From: Bdellovibrionales bacterium
Lineage (GTDB): Bacteria; Bdellovibrionota; UBA1018; CAIPTA01
Length of the DNA stretch: 5,154 nucleotides
Assembly: GCA_021730855.1 (NCBI GenBank)
Contig: JAKFYM010000167.1
Coordinates: forward strand, 1 to 5,154
Direction: 5' to 3'
This document shows, piece by piece, positions 1 to 5,154 of this stretch. The notes below the pieces were generated by a model. It saw only the letters and a list, made by a program, of their open reading frames with translations. It ran no database searches and was not told the origin of the DNA. The position numbers and the translations under genes are program-made. Every line of letters begins with the position of its first letter. The first letter of the stretch is position 1.

Positions 1-1
1 A

Positions 2-958
2 ATGAGCGACTTTCGCTGTGGATTTGTGGCCCTGATTGGCCGCCCCAATGTGGGCAAAAGCACTTTGTTAAACTCCCTCATCGGGGAAAAAATTGCGGCG
101 GTTTCGCCAAAGGCCCAGACCACCCGCAAGCGCCTGCGCGGCATTCGCACCGATGCCGATTCACAAATAATTTTTGTTGATACGCCCGGCCTCCACCGCG
201 CGCCCGAAGGCAAAAAGATCAATGAATTTTATGTGGCCGAGGCCCTCGAGAGCTTCACTGATGCCGATATCTTGGTTTATATCGTGGACGGCAGCCGCCC
301 CTTCGAGCCAGAGCGCGAAGATAGCGATGAGCGTTTCCTGTTCCAGAGCCTCAAGCGTGCGCTCGCCAAGCGCCCGCGTCCCCTTTTTGTGTTGCTCAAC
401 AAAATGGACATCTGGGAGCGCGGCGGCACGCGCTTCGCCGACCAAAAGCAATTCACCACCGCCCTGGCCGAGCTTCCGGTCACCGGCATTTTCCCGCTTT
501 CTGCCAAGAGTGGGGAAGGCATGGAATCTTTGGTTGGGGCCCTGAAGGGAGCCATGCCGCTAGGGCCAGCGCTCTATCCCGAGGATGAGATCACCGACCA
601 GAACCTGCGCACGATCGTGGGTGAACTTATTCAAGAGACGCTCTTTTATGTGCTCGGCGAAGAGCTTCCTTACTCTTGCGCCGTGGAAATCGAAAAATAT
701 GACGAGCCCGGCGAGCAAAGAAGGTTCCCCGAGATCCACGCGGCCATTCACGTGGAGCGGGAATCGCAAAAACCGATGGTCATCGGCAAGGGCGGCGCCA
801 AGATCAAGGAAATCGGCCAGAACGCACGCGAAAATATCGAAAAACTCCTTGGCTCCAAGGTGGTCTTGCGTCTATTCGTAAAGGTCACGCCCAAGTGGAC
901 CAGAAATGCAGAGCAACTACGGCTCCTCGGCTATGTGCTCCCGGAAAAAAACAGATGA
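2..958 (+). CDS. era: GTPase Era, 30S ribosomal subunit assembly
   Basis: Era is a GTPase that binds near the 3' end of 16S rRNA and helps late maturation of the small ribosomal subunit. The 318-residue protein has an N-terminal G domain with G1 GRPNVGKS (13-20), a switch I region around QTTRKR (39-44), G3 DTPG (60-63), G4 NKMD (133-136) and G5 SAK (167-169). A C-terminal type II KH domain follows, recognised by VERESQKPMVIGKGG (251-265) and the tail VKVTPKW. It is slightly longer than the roughly 300 residues usual for Era; the extra length appears to lie between residues 97 and 150. The start at base 2 gives the normal short leader of 12 residues before G1, but any ribosome binding site lies outside the window, so an earlier start cannot be excluded. 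Its stop codon overlaps the der start as ATGA, implying co-transcription and translational coupling. All catalytic and RNA-binding motifs look intact. Confidence 0.97.
   Translation: MSDFRCGFVALIGRPNVGKSTLLNSLIGEKIAAVSPKAQTTRKRLRGIRTDADSQIIFVDTPGLHRAPEGKKINEFYVAEALESFTDADILVYIVDGSRPFEPEREDSDERFLFQSLKRALAKRPRPLFVLLNKMDIWERGGTRFADQKQFTTALAELPVTGIFPLSAKSGEGMESLVGALKGAMPLGPALYPEDEITDQNLRTIVGELIQETLFYVLGEELPYSCAVEIEKYDEPGEQRRFPEIHAAIHVERESQKPMVIGKGGAKIKEIGQNARENIEKLLGSKVVLRLFVKVTPKWTRNAEQLRLLGYVLPEKNR
943..946 (+). promoter_or_regulatory. Ribosome binding site candidate for der
   Basis: A GGAA sits nine bases before the ATG at 955, inside the last codons of era. It favours 955 over the in-frame ATG at 970, which has only an A-rich stretch with no purine-G core ahead of it, and over the ATG at 895, which would add 20 unrelated residues inside era. 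Because the start overlaps the era stop codon, re-initiation by terminating ribosomes may matter as much as this weak site. Confidence 0.45.
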
Positions 959-2373
959 AAAAACGATCAATGATATCCTTCGTAGGCCGGCCAAATGTGG
1001 GCAAGAGTTCGCTCTTCAATGCCCTGCTCAAGCGCAAGATGGCGCTGGTGATGGACTATGAGGGCGTGACCCGCGACCGCCGCTTTAGTGAGGTGGCCGT
1101 GGATGTGCTCGGCGGGCGCTTTGTGAAGATGTGCGATACCGGCGGCTGGGTGCCGGAGTCCTGGCGGCGCGGCCGCGAAGATCGTGAGCTGCTCAAGAAT
1201 ATCGAGAGCCAGATCCTTAAGGCCCTAGCGGAGAGCTCCGTGGTGGTTCAAGTGGTGGACGTGCGCGAAGGCATCACCCCCCTGGACGAAGAAATTTTTC
1301 AGTACCTCCGCCGCCTCGGTTTACCGCTGGTGATCGCCGCCAATAAAGCCGACGTGAACGGCGAGAGCTACCAAATTGGCGACTTTTACAAACTCGGGGC
1401 CGAAGAAGTGATTCCCGTGAGCGCCGAGCATAAGTGGGGAATGGTCGAGTTCTGGGAACGCATCGCCCGTTTTCTTCCCGATGCCACCGAAGAGGAAACT
1501 GTGCCTCTGGATTCCATCCGGGTGTGCATTGTGGGCCGCCCGAACGTGGGCAAGAGCTCCCTGCTCAATCATCTTGTGGGCGAGGTGCGGTCGGTGGCGA
1601 GCGATAAGCCAGGGACCACCACCGATCCCGTGGACGTGGAGCTCCATCGCGCCGGCCATAATTTTCTTCTCGTGGATACTGCCGGGATTCGGCGCCACGC
1701 CAAGCGCAAAGACGAGGTCGAGGACCTTGCCGCTCTTTACGCCAAGAGAAATTTAAACAAGGCCGACGTGGCTTTCCTGATGGTGGACGCTTCCGACGGC
1801 ATCACCACCCAGGATTCGCGGATTGCGGCCCTCGTGGAAGAGTCAGGCTGCGCCGTGATCCTGCTCGCGAACAAATGGGATAAGGCCCCTCACAACATCA
1901 AATCTGATTCCAAAGAGGGCTTGAAGAAATTCCGCGAGCTTGTGGAAAAGGATTGGCCGTTCCTGGATTTTGCTCCGCTCGTGGCGATTTCGGCCGAAAG
2001 CGGCCGGGTATACGGCGCGGCGGAGGGCACGGACTCTCTCGAGCCCGAAGGTCCCTGGCATTTGCCGAAAAAAATGGAAGACCTCTGGCTCCTTGCTCTC
2101 GACCTCATCGAGGCACGCCAAAAAAAGGTTTCCAAACAAGAGCTCGAAGAAGTGGTGCAGGAGGCTTTTGCGGTGGGGCCGAACTGGATTGAGAAACTCG
2201 GGAGTTTTCGCCAAATCCACCAGGTGGGCCATCGGCCGCCGCAGTTCCTGGCCATGGTTCGCGACGCCAATGAGATTCCCGAAGCCCTGAGGCGTTATTT
2301 GAAGCGTGCCATGCGCGAACGCTTTGGTTATAGGGGAAATCCGATTCGTTGGGTGTTCAAGCACAAGCGGTAG
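955..2373 (+). CDS. der: Ribosome-associated double GTPase Der (EngA)
   Basis: Der carries two tandem G domains and a KH-like domain and is needed for assembly of the 50S ribosomal subunit. From the start at 955 it is 472 residues, within the family range. G domain 1 has GRPNVGKS (11-18), DTGG (61-64), NKAD (130-133) and SAE (156-158). G domain 2 has GRPNVGKS (194-201), PGTTTD (219-224), DTAG (241-244), NKWD (306-309) and SAE (346-348). The KH-like domain ends in RPPQFLAMV and YRGNPIRWVFKHKR, matching the usual GxPIR ending. Two features are odd. The normally conserved PGVTRD of switch I in domain 1 reads EGVTRD (36-41), and about 20 extra residues (roughly 351-373, rich in Gly, Glu and Pro) follow the second G5 motif. 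The start is chosen by the ATGA overlap with era and the GGAA upstream; an ATG at 970 would still leave a complete G1 motif. Confidence 0.96.
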   Translation: MKKRSMISFVGRPNVGKSSLFNALLKRKMALVMDYEGVTRDRRFSEVAVDVLGGRFVKMCDTGGWVPESWRRGREDRELLKNIESQILKALAESSVVVQVVDVREGITPLDEEIFQYLRRLGLPLVIAANKADVNGESYQIGDFYKLGAEEVIPVSAEHKWGMVEFWERIARFLPDATEEETVPLDSIRVCIVGRPNVGKSSLLNHLVGEVRSVASDKPGTTTDPVDVELHRAGHNFLLVDTAGIRRHAKRKDEVEDLAALYAKRNLNKADVAFLMVDASDGITTQDSRIAALVEESGCAVILLANKWDKAPHNIKSDSKEGLKKFRELVEKDWPFLDFAPLVAISAESGRVYGAAEGTDSLEPEGPWHLPKKMEDLWLLALDLIEARQKKVSKQELEEVVQEAFAVGPNWIEKLGSFRQIHQVGHRPPQFLAMVRDANEIPEALRRYLKRAMRERFGYRGNPIRWVFKHKR

Positions 2374-2402
2374 GCCCTTCCCTGGCGTCCTTTGCATCCT
2401 TT

Positions 2403-2434
2403 GCGCCCATTCGCACGATTCGTGCGCGCCTTTT
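2403..2434 (+). terminator. Possible weak intrinsic terminator after der
   Basis: CGCACG (2412-2417) and CGTGCG (2421-2426) form a perfect six-pair, GC-rich stem around an ATT loop, and GCG at 2403-2405 could extend it with CGC at 2427-2429 across a six-base bulge. A run of only four T residues follows at 2431-2434. It lies 30 to 60 bases after the der stop codon, the expected place for a terminator of the era-der unit. The short T run makes it weak, and a different role or partial read-through into the lipoprotein genes is possible. Confidence 0.4.
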
Positions 2435-2465
2435 GCCAAAAAAGATTCCTGCCCTAGAACTCATC

Positions 2466-2495
2466 TTGAGCAAAGCACCCTATCCGCCGTAACAT
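2466..2495 (+). promoter_or_regulatory. Weak sigma70-like promoter candidate for the lipoprotein unit
   Basis: TTGAGC (2466-2471) and TAACAT (2490-2495) are separated by 18 bases, and each matches four of six consensus positions. Transcription would start near 2502, leaving a leader of about 20 bases that just includes the ribosome binding site. The position, between a terminator-like hairpin and the next gene, is what raises this above background; the sequence match alone is poor. Confidence 0.3.
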
Positions 2496-2511
2496 AGGGC
2501 AACACTTAGGG
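2478..2511 (+). repeat. Inverted repeat with two alternative 3' arms
   Basis: CCCTAT (2478-2483) is complementary to ATAGGG (2494-2499), giving a six-pair stem with a ten-base loop. Its first five bases could instead pair with TAGGG at 2507-2511, which overlaps the ribosome binding site of the next gene. Seen directly in the sequence; any regulatory effect is inference, and the stems are short enough to occur by chance. Confidence 0.35.
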
Positions 2512-2513
2512 GG
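2508..2513 (+). promoter_or_regulatory. Ribosome binding site of the LpoB-like gene
   Basis: AGGGGG precedes the ATG at 2522 by eight bases, all but two of them T. The spacing is good and supports this start, which also gives a complete lipoprotein signal peptide. The core is an unusual G-run rather than AGGAGG, and the G5-T6 stretch resembles the tail of a terminator, but no strong stem precedes it. Confidence 0.6.
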
Positions 2514-2521
2514 TTTTTTGT

Positions 2522-3112
2522 ATGAAGACAGTTTTGTTCTCCTTGTTTCTGCTCGCACTGGCAGGTTGTGGTCCAAAAGTATTCAAGGATGGAAGTTATG
2601 ACGATCCCAATCGGGTCGAGTTGCTCGATGATAAATTCAACGAAGCCGATATGCAGCAAATGGCCGAAGCCATTGTGCAGTCGATCGTGAGTTGTCCGGA
2701 AATCGTGGAGGCCCGTGGACGTCCCACCATCGCGGTTTCCAAAGTACAAAATCGCACCGAAGAATACCCAGACCTAGATTCGCTCACCGAAATGATCCGC
2801 ACCCAGCTCACCAAGAGCCGAAAGGTAAAGTTCGTGGATCGTGGTTCCCGGGGCGAGCTGGATGAAGAGTATGCCTATGGAGACTCTGGTCGCGTGTCGC
2901 GCGAGACGGCAAAAAAAGCGGGCAAACAAATTGGCGTGGACTACCTACTCACCGGCGCCCTGGCCACGAACGTGCAGCAAGTGGGCAGCGACAAATTGAT
3001 CTATTACAAGCTCACCATGAACCTTACCAATACCGACACCTCCGTGATCGATTGCACAGAAGAAAAAGAAGTGCGCAAGAAGTACCGGAAAAAAACAGTC
3101 GGCTTGTTTTAA
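2522..3112 (+). CDS. LpoB-family outer-membrane lipoprotein
   Basis: This 196-residue protein resembles the LpoB family; in Escherichia coli, LpoB is an outer-membrane lipoprotein that activates the peptidoglycan synthase PBP1B. Residues 1-15 form a lipoprotein signal peptide with the perfect lipobox LAGC, so Cys16 would be lipidated; Gly17 at position +2 is compatible with outer-membrane sorting. Family-like stretches include DPNRVELLDDKFNEADMQQM (28-47), IAVSKVQNRTEEY (70-82), MIRTQLTKSRKVKFVDR (91-107), IGVDYLLTGAL (137-147) and YYKLTMNLTNTDT (161-173), ending in EEKEVRKKYRKK. Two features differ from what I know of the family. The linker after Cys16 is only about 12 residues, against roughly 50 in the E. 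coli protein, and a position that is usually Trp near the C terminus appears to be Cys178. It is followed after 12 bp by the COG3014-like gene, indicating an operon. Family assignment is fairly sure; the PBP partner is inferred. Confidence 0.85.
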   Translation: MKTVLFSLFLLALAGCGPKVFKDGSYDDPNRVELLDDKFNEADMQQMAEAIVQSIVSCPEIVEARGRPTIAVSKVQNRTEEYPDLDSLTEMIRTQLTKSRKVKFVDRGSRGELDEEYAYGDSGRVSRETAKKAGKQIGVDYLLTGALATNVQQVGSDKLIYYKLTMNLTNTDTSVIDCTEEKEVRKKYRKKTVGLF

Positions 3113-3124
3113 AGGGAGCCAACC

Positions 3125-4354
3125 ATGCGGAGAGTCCTCTGGCTGGGGCTCCTGCTCCCTGCCTGTGCGAGTTACACATCAGCCACAAAACAGGGCTTGG
3201 ATGCTTTTCAAAGCCGCGATTTTGCGGCTGCCGAAGCCGTTTACCAGCAAGGAGCCGAGCAGGACGGCAAAGACCAGCTGGTCTATCTCTTTGACCGCGG
3301 CACGGTTCGTTACACCGCTGGGCAATACGAGCAAAGCATCCAAGATTTTCTTCTCGCGGATAAACTTTCTGAGATCAAAAATTATACGGCCCTAGGCACC
3401 GAGCTCGCATCGATTGTCACGAACGATCGCATCACCACCTATAAGGGCGAGGAGTTTGAGCACGTCCTTACCTCGGTCTACCTGGCCCTGAACTTCGCCG
3501 CCATGGGCCGGGATGAGGATGCCATCGTGGCTTGCCGCCAGGTGAATCGTAAGCTCGAGCTCCTGCGCGACGAAGGCAAACGCACCTACAATCTCAATGC
3601 CTTCGCCCAATACTTGGCCGGTATTCTTTTTGAACGGGATCGGAATTGGAACTTTGCCTATGTGGACTACAAAAAAACCCACCAACTTGAGCCAAATTTT
3701 TCGCGGATCCGCGCCGACCTCATCCGTGGCGCCCTAAAAATGGACTCTAGTTCCGACCTGCACAAATGGCGAAAAACCTTGGGTGTCACGGAGGAGGAAG
3801 TTCGGGAAGCCAAGCGCGAACTAAAGGAGACCGGAGGCGTGGTCCTGCTTTTTCAAAATGGCTTTGCCCCGGAGAAAACCAATTCTCCACACTGGCACGA
3901 ACTCCCGGCCTACCGCCCGCGCTACAGTCGCTATCGCGCCGCCCATCTCTACCTAGATGGAGAAAAAGTGGCGCGCACCGAGATGCTCTATGACGTGGAA
4001 AAGGTGGCCATGCAGAACCTTGACCAAAAATACGCCACCTATATCGCCAAGCGGGTGGCAGGGGTGGTGGCTCGCGAAGTGATTGGGCATGAACTCGACA
4101 AGCAACACCAGGGCCTGGGAACCATCGTCAAGCTGGCGATGTATGCCGCGAGCCAGCCCGACCTTCGCTCCTGGCTCACTCTTCCTCGGAACTTTCAGGT
4201 AGCCCGCGTGCAGGTGCCTCCGGGGAGATACCATGCCACCATTCGCCTCGAGGACAATACCGGCGGAGAGTCGGAAGAGCGCGACCTTGGGGACGTAGAA
4301 ATCAAGAGGGTGGGGGACCTAGAGGTTGTGGCGTATCGATCGCTGAACGACTAG
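3125..4354 (+). CDS. COG3014-family TPR-like lipoprotein
   Basis: The 409-residue product resembles the COG3014 family, exported proteins of unknown molecular function often encoded beside LpoB-type genes. A short signal peptide ends in the lipobox-like LPAC (11-14), so Cys14 is the likely lipidation site, and Ala15 fits outer-membrane sorting; Pro at -2 is less usual. Residues about 20-80 form two TPR-like helical pairs (GLDAFQSRDFAAAEAVYQQG and an adjoining RGTVRYTAGQYEQSIQDF). Helical repeats continue to about 205, with ALNFAAMGRDEDAI (121-134) and FAQYLAGILFERDRNWNFAY (160-179). A second region opens with VVLLFQNGFAP (239-249), then LYDVEKVAMQNLDQ (288-301), and includes the family hallmarks DLRSWLTLP (346-354) and VARVQVPPG (359-367), which suggest a small beta domain. 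The start is supported by GGGAG at 3114-3118, six bases upstream. Its stop lies seven bases from that of the opposing gene. Family call good, function unknown. Confidence 0.82.
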   Translation: MRRVLWLGLLLPACASYTSATKQGLDAFQSRDFAAAEAVYQQGAEQDGKDQLVYLFDRGTVRYTAGQYEQSIQDFLLADKLSEIKNYTALGTELASIVTNDRITTYKGEEFEHVLTSVYLALNFAAMGRDEDAIVACRQVNRKLELLRDEGKRTYNLNAFAQYLAGILFERDRNWNFAYVDYKKTHQLEPNFSRIRADLIRGALKMDSSSDLHKWRKTLGVTEEEVREAKRELKETGGVVLLFQNGFAPEKTNSPHWHELPAYRPRYSRYRAAHLYLDGEKVARTEMLYDVEKVAMQNLDQKYATYIAKRVAGVVAREVIGHELDKQHQGLGTIVKLAMYAASQPDLRSWLTLPRNFQVARVQVPPGRYHATIRLEDNTGGESEERDLGDVEIKRVGDLEVVAYRSLND

Positions 4355-4365
4355 ATACGGTCTAG
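4351..4365. repeat. Palindrome spanning both convergent stop codons
   Basis: CTAGA (4351-4355) and TCTAG (4361-4365) are perfect inverted arms around TACGG. The palindrome contains the TAG stop of the plus-strand lipoprotein gene and the TAG stop of the minus-strand barrel gene. The stem is only five pairs and AT-rich, with no T run after it on either strand, so it is unlikely to be an efficient terminator. It may reflect chance plus the shared TAG stops. Confidence 0.4.
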
Positions 4366-5154
4366 AACTCCGTGGCGATTTGGAAGGTTGTCCACTTTTG
4401 CCGGCTAGAAAAATGCTGGTTTCTCCAGTCTGTTCCCGCTAAGTGGGCCACGCCAAAACGAAAAGGGCGATGGGTGGAGTTCGGACGATTCAAGGAGCCC
4501 AATCCGAGAAAATAGAAATAAGAGGGCTTTTGCCCGGTCACTCCGGCCCTGAGCAGGTCGGCGCTTGCTAAGATGGCCAGGGAATCCGGCCCGCTGAGGG
4601 CGTGCCCGAAGCTAGCCCCCGCGGAGGCGCGAGGGGGTTGGGTGGAAGGGGAGGCGGAATGATTGATCCCGAGGCTTCCCTGGAGGTGTAGGTCCCAGTT
4701 GCTGAGCTCTTCAGGGTTGGGGAAAGTCTTCGCCAGCACGGCTTCGTTCCAGAACTGGCTATAGCTTATCGGAGTGAGGATCTGGGGCGAACTATCCACG
4801 AGGTGGGCGGAGAGATGAGCCGTGCGCAGCAAAGCTATCCAGCCATCATCGGCCCAGGCGATATAGGCGCCAAAAAAGCCATCAAAGGTATTTGTGGCAA
4901 ATAAGAGGCGGCCATCGCGAGTAAAGCGCGCCAGGGACGCCAGCATCCCGCCCTCCACGCCGAAGGTCCAGGCGCTGGAGAGGCTGTCTTGGCTCCAGGT
5001 GAGGAGCGAGATGCGTTTGCCGAGGGTTACGTCGAAACGTTTCCAGTCGGTGAGCAACTGAGTGTTGGCTTCGGTGGGCAGGCCCATTCGGGTCGAGCGC
5101 GTGGCGATATATTCTCCGGCATTGCGATACCAGGAGGCTTCCGATTTAGCGGGC
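4362..5154 (-). CDS. Probable outer-membrane beta-barrel protein, DUF1207-like, N-terminus outside the window
   Basis: The reading frame is open to the window edge, showing 263 C-terminal residues. The Met encoded at 5085-5087 has no signal peptide after it and 22 open codons before it, so the true start lies beyond 5154. The protein shows alternating hydrophobic and polar strands typical of a beta-barrel and ends in Phe (QIATEF), the usual last residue of barrels handled by the BAM complex. Counting from the Met at 5087, stretches such as the FGVEGGML region (about 43-50), an ATNTFDGFFGAYIAWADDGW region (about 64-83) and LRTAHLSAHLVDSS (about 87-100) recall the DUF1207 pattern of an EGG strand, a D-x-x-x-G strand and an H-x-S-x-H segment. 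The match is by memory and moderate, so an unrelated barrel is possible. Function is unknown. The gene converges on the lipoprotein unit and is transcribed separately. Confidence 0.7.
   Translation of the reverse strand, partial: PAKSEASWYRNAGEYIATRSTRMGLPTEANTQLLTDWKRFDVTLGKRISLLTWSQDSLSSAWTFGVEGGMLASLARFTRDGRLLFATNTFDGFFGAYIAWADDGWIALLRTAHLSAHLVDSSPQILTPISYSQFWNEAVLAKTFPNPEELSNWDLHLQGSLGINHSASPSTQPPRASAGASFGHALSGPDSLAILASADLLRAGVTGQKPSYFYFLGLGSLNRPNSTHRPFRFGVAHLAGTDWRNQHFSSRQKWTTFQIATEF

Noticed and set aside
895..954. Earlier in-frame ATG for der that would add 20 residues
   Set aside because: The added residues lie inside the conserved end of era and do not resemble any Der N-terminus, whereas the ATG at 955 gives the normal short leader before G1.
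1321..1698. Minus-strand frame of 125 codons opposite der
   Set aside because: It covers the highly conserved G domain motifs of Der and gives a His-, Gly- and Ala-rich translation typical of an antisense shadow.
2389..2406. Tandem near-repeat of CCTTTGC after the der stop codon
   Set aside because: Two copies of seven bases, nine bases apart, are too short to call a functional repeat.
1843..2439. Long open frame of 198 codons on the minus strand opposite the end of der
   Set aside because: It lies almost wholly antisense to the conserved second half of Der, its translation has no recognisable motif, and it is explained by the GC-biased third positions of der.
2306..2497. Plus-strand 63-codon frame running from the end of der into the intergenic gap
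   Set aside because: It begins inside der, has no convincing ribosome binding site and no recognisable product. The gap is better explained by hairpin, promoter-like and ribosome binding sequences.
2511..2519. G5-T6 tract as a phase-variation switch before the LpoB-like gene
   Set aside because: Runs of five and six bases are too short for typical slipped-strand switching, and the tract is adequately explained as a ribosome binding site and spacer.
941..3098. Identical 14-base string CCGGAAAAAAACAG at 941-954 and 3085-3098
   Set aside because: The copies are read in different frames within unrelated genes (era end and LpoB-like end), are dominated by an A7 run, and have no shared flanks, so coincidence is the simplest account.

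Overview
This 5.15-kb window reads as ordinary bacterial chromosome from a Gram-negative organism of moderately high GC content. Two predicted lipoproteins, an LpoB-type periplasmic domain and a probable outer-membrane beta-barrel indicate a double-membrane cell. The sequences do not look like close enterobacterial or firmicute versions. A deltaproteobacterial, Bdellovibrio-like or myxobacterial lineage is a reasonable guess, but it is inference only. No mobile element, tRNA, rRNA, CRISPR array or sign of recent transfer was seen.

Layout: (1) 2-2373, plus strand: era and der, two GTPases of ribosome assembly, overlapping by four bases (ATGA). (2) 2374-2521: a 148-bp gap with a small hairpin followed by a short T run (weak terminator candidate), a weak promoter-like sequence, and a G-rich ribosome binding site. 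(3) 2522-4354, plus strand: a two-gene lipoprotein unit, an LpoB-family protein followed 12 bp later by a COG3014-family lipoprotein. (4) 4362-5154, minus strand: the C-terminal part of a probable outer-membrane beta-barrel protein resembling the DUF1207 family, converging on the lipoprotein unit with only seven bases between the stop codons.

How the genes fit together: Era acts on the small ribosomal subunit and Der on the large one, so coupling them makes functional sense. The LpoB-like and COG3014-like lipoproteins are, from my knowledge of these families, frequent neighbours and probably form an envelope module. In Escherichia coli, LpoB activates the peptidoglycan synthase PBP1B, but the LpoB here lacks the long N-terminal linker used for that contact, so its exact role may differ. 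The barrel gene is a separate transcription unit.

I do not see a dramatic new system. The points most worth a second look are the short-linker LpoB/COG3014 pair, two unusual features of Der (a changed switch I motif in the first G domain and a loop of about 20 residues beside the second G5 motif), and the stop-codon-spanning palindrome at the convergent junction.
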